Below, one piece after another: positions 53,108 through 53,136 of a stretch of 53,136 nucleotides of DNA. Both the position numbers and the translations under genes were made by a program. Position 1 is the first letter of the stretch, and each line of letters opens with the position of its first letter. Under the pieces are notes generated by a model that saw only the letters and a program-made list of their open reading frames with translations, did not search any database and was not told the origin of the DNA. The stretch comes from an uncultured Bacteroidales bacterium (lineage in GTDB: Bacteria > Bacteroidota > Bacteroidia > Bacteroidales > F082), in NCBI GenBank assembly GCA_946408345.1, contig CAMJRR010000017.1, forward strand, positions 1-53,136. The letters run 5' to 3'.

Positions 53108-53136
53108 ATGAAAAAAAAGATGAAAAAAGTGCTTGC
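53108..53136 (+). CDS. Start of a gene running off the window
   Basis: The last 29 bases encode MKKKMKKVLA, or MKKVLA from the inner ATG at 53120. A basic start of this kind fits a signal peptide. Nothing more can be said, because the gene is cut by the window edge. Confidence 0.35.

Overview
The window looks like a chromosomal segment of a Bacteroidales-type member of the Bacteroidota. Promoters carry the Bacteroidota -7 box TAnnTTTG, start codons lack Shine-Dalgarno sequences, and at least five proteins end in type IX secretion (T9SS) C-terminal domains. The housekeeping genes (GAPDH, RsmG, MscL, YraN, a PPDK-like dikinase, an M16 protease) fit that group. I see no phage, transposase, plasmid, rRNA or CRISPR signature. 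Species or family cannot be fixed from the sequence alone.

Layout. 1-6.7 kb: a sigma-54 type response regulator without a DNA-binding domain, a SUMF1-fold secreted protein, a retropepsin-like protease and LOG-family protein pair, tRNA-Gly(CCC), an SPFH/zinc-ribbon protein, a TIM44-like/zinc-ribbon membrane protein and tRNA-Val(TAC). 6.7-10.9 kb: two tandem paralogous T9SS cargo proteins and a small TerB-like protein. 10.9-18.1 kb: an MFS permease, an M16 protease, rsmG, a glucosaminidase/LysM protein and mscL. 18.3-20.6 kb: a type B (CHU_C) T9SS cargo.

21-44 kb is the centrepiece. Two giant tandem secreted proteins (3659 and 3647 aa) each follow a homologous leader of about 200 nt. Each is followed, after a perfect intercistronic hairpin, by a gene for an 82-residue secreted microprotein. 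The two microprotein genes sit in a 417-bp direct repeat with no mismatch that I can find, although the giant genes are clearly diverged. The microprotein ends in a Pro-Gly-Gly / hydrophobic / Lys-Arg tail that looks like a cell-envelope sorting signal. A third small protein with the same kind of tail (45660-46010) lies just upstream of a probable surface lipoprotein, behind another structured leader. I regard this 'small tailed protein beside a large surface protein' arrangement as the best candidate for an undescribed system. The giants are mosaics: a CUB-like N-terminus, chitobiase-C-like domain, glycine-rich beta-helix coils, GLUG-like repeats and a T9SS type A tail, with modules of different base composition swapped or inserted between copies.

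44-53 kb: gap (GAPDH), the small protein/lipoprotein operon, a repeat-dense spacer, a 1410-aa PEP/pyruvate-binding dikinase-like protein with a palindromic repeat inserted in frame, yraN and the first codons of another gene. Several families of short palindromic repeats are scattered between the genes; some serve as likely terminators.

All domain names come from reading motifs by eye. No database search was possible.
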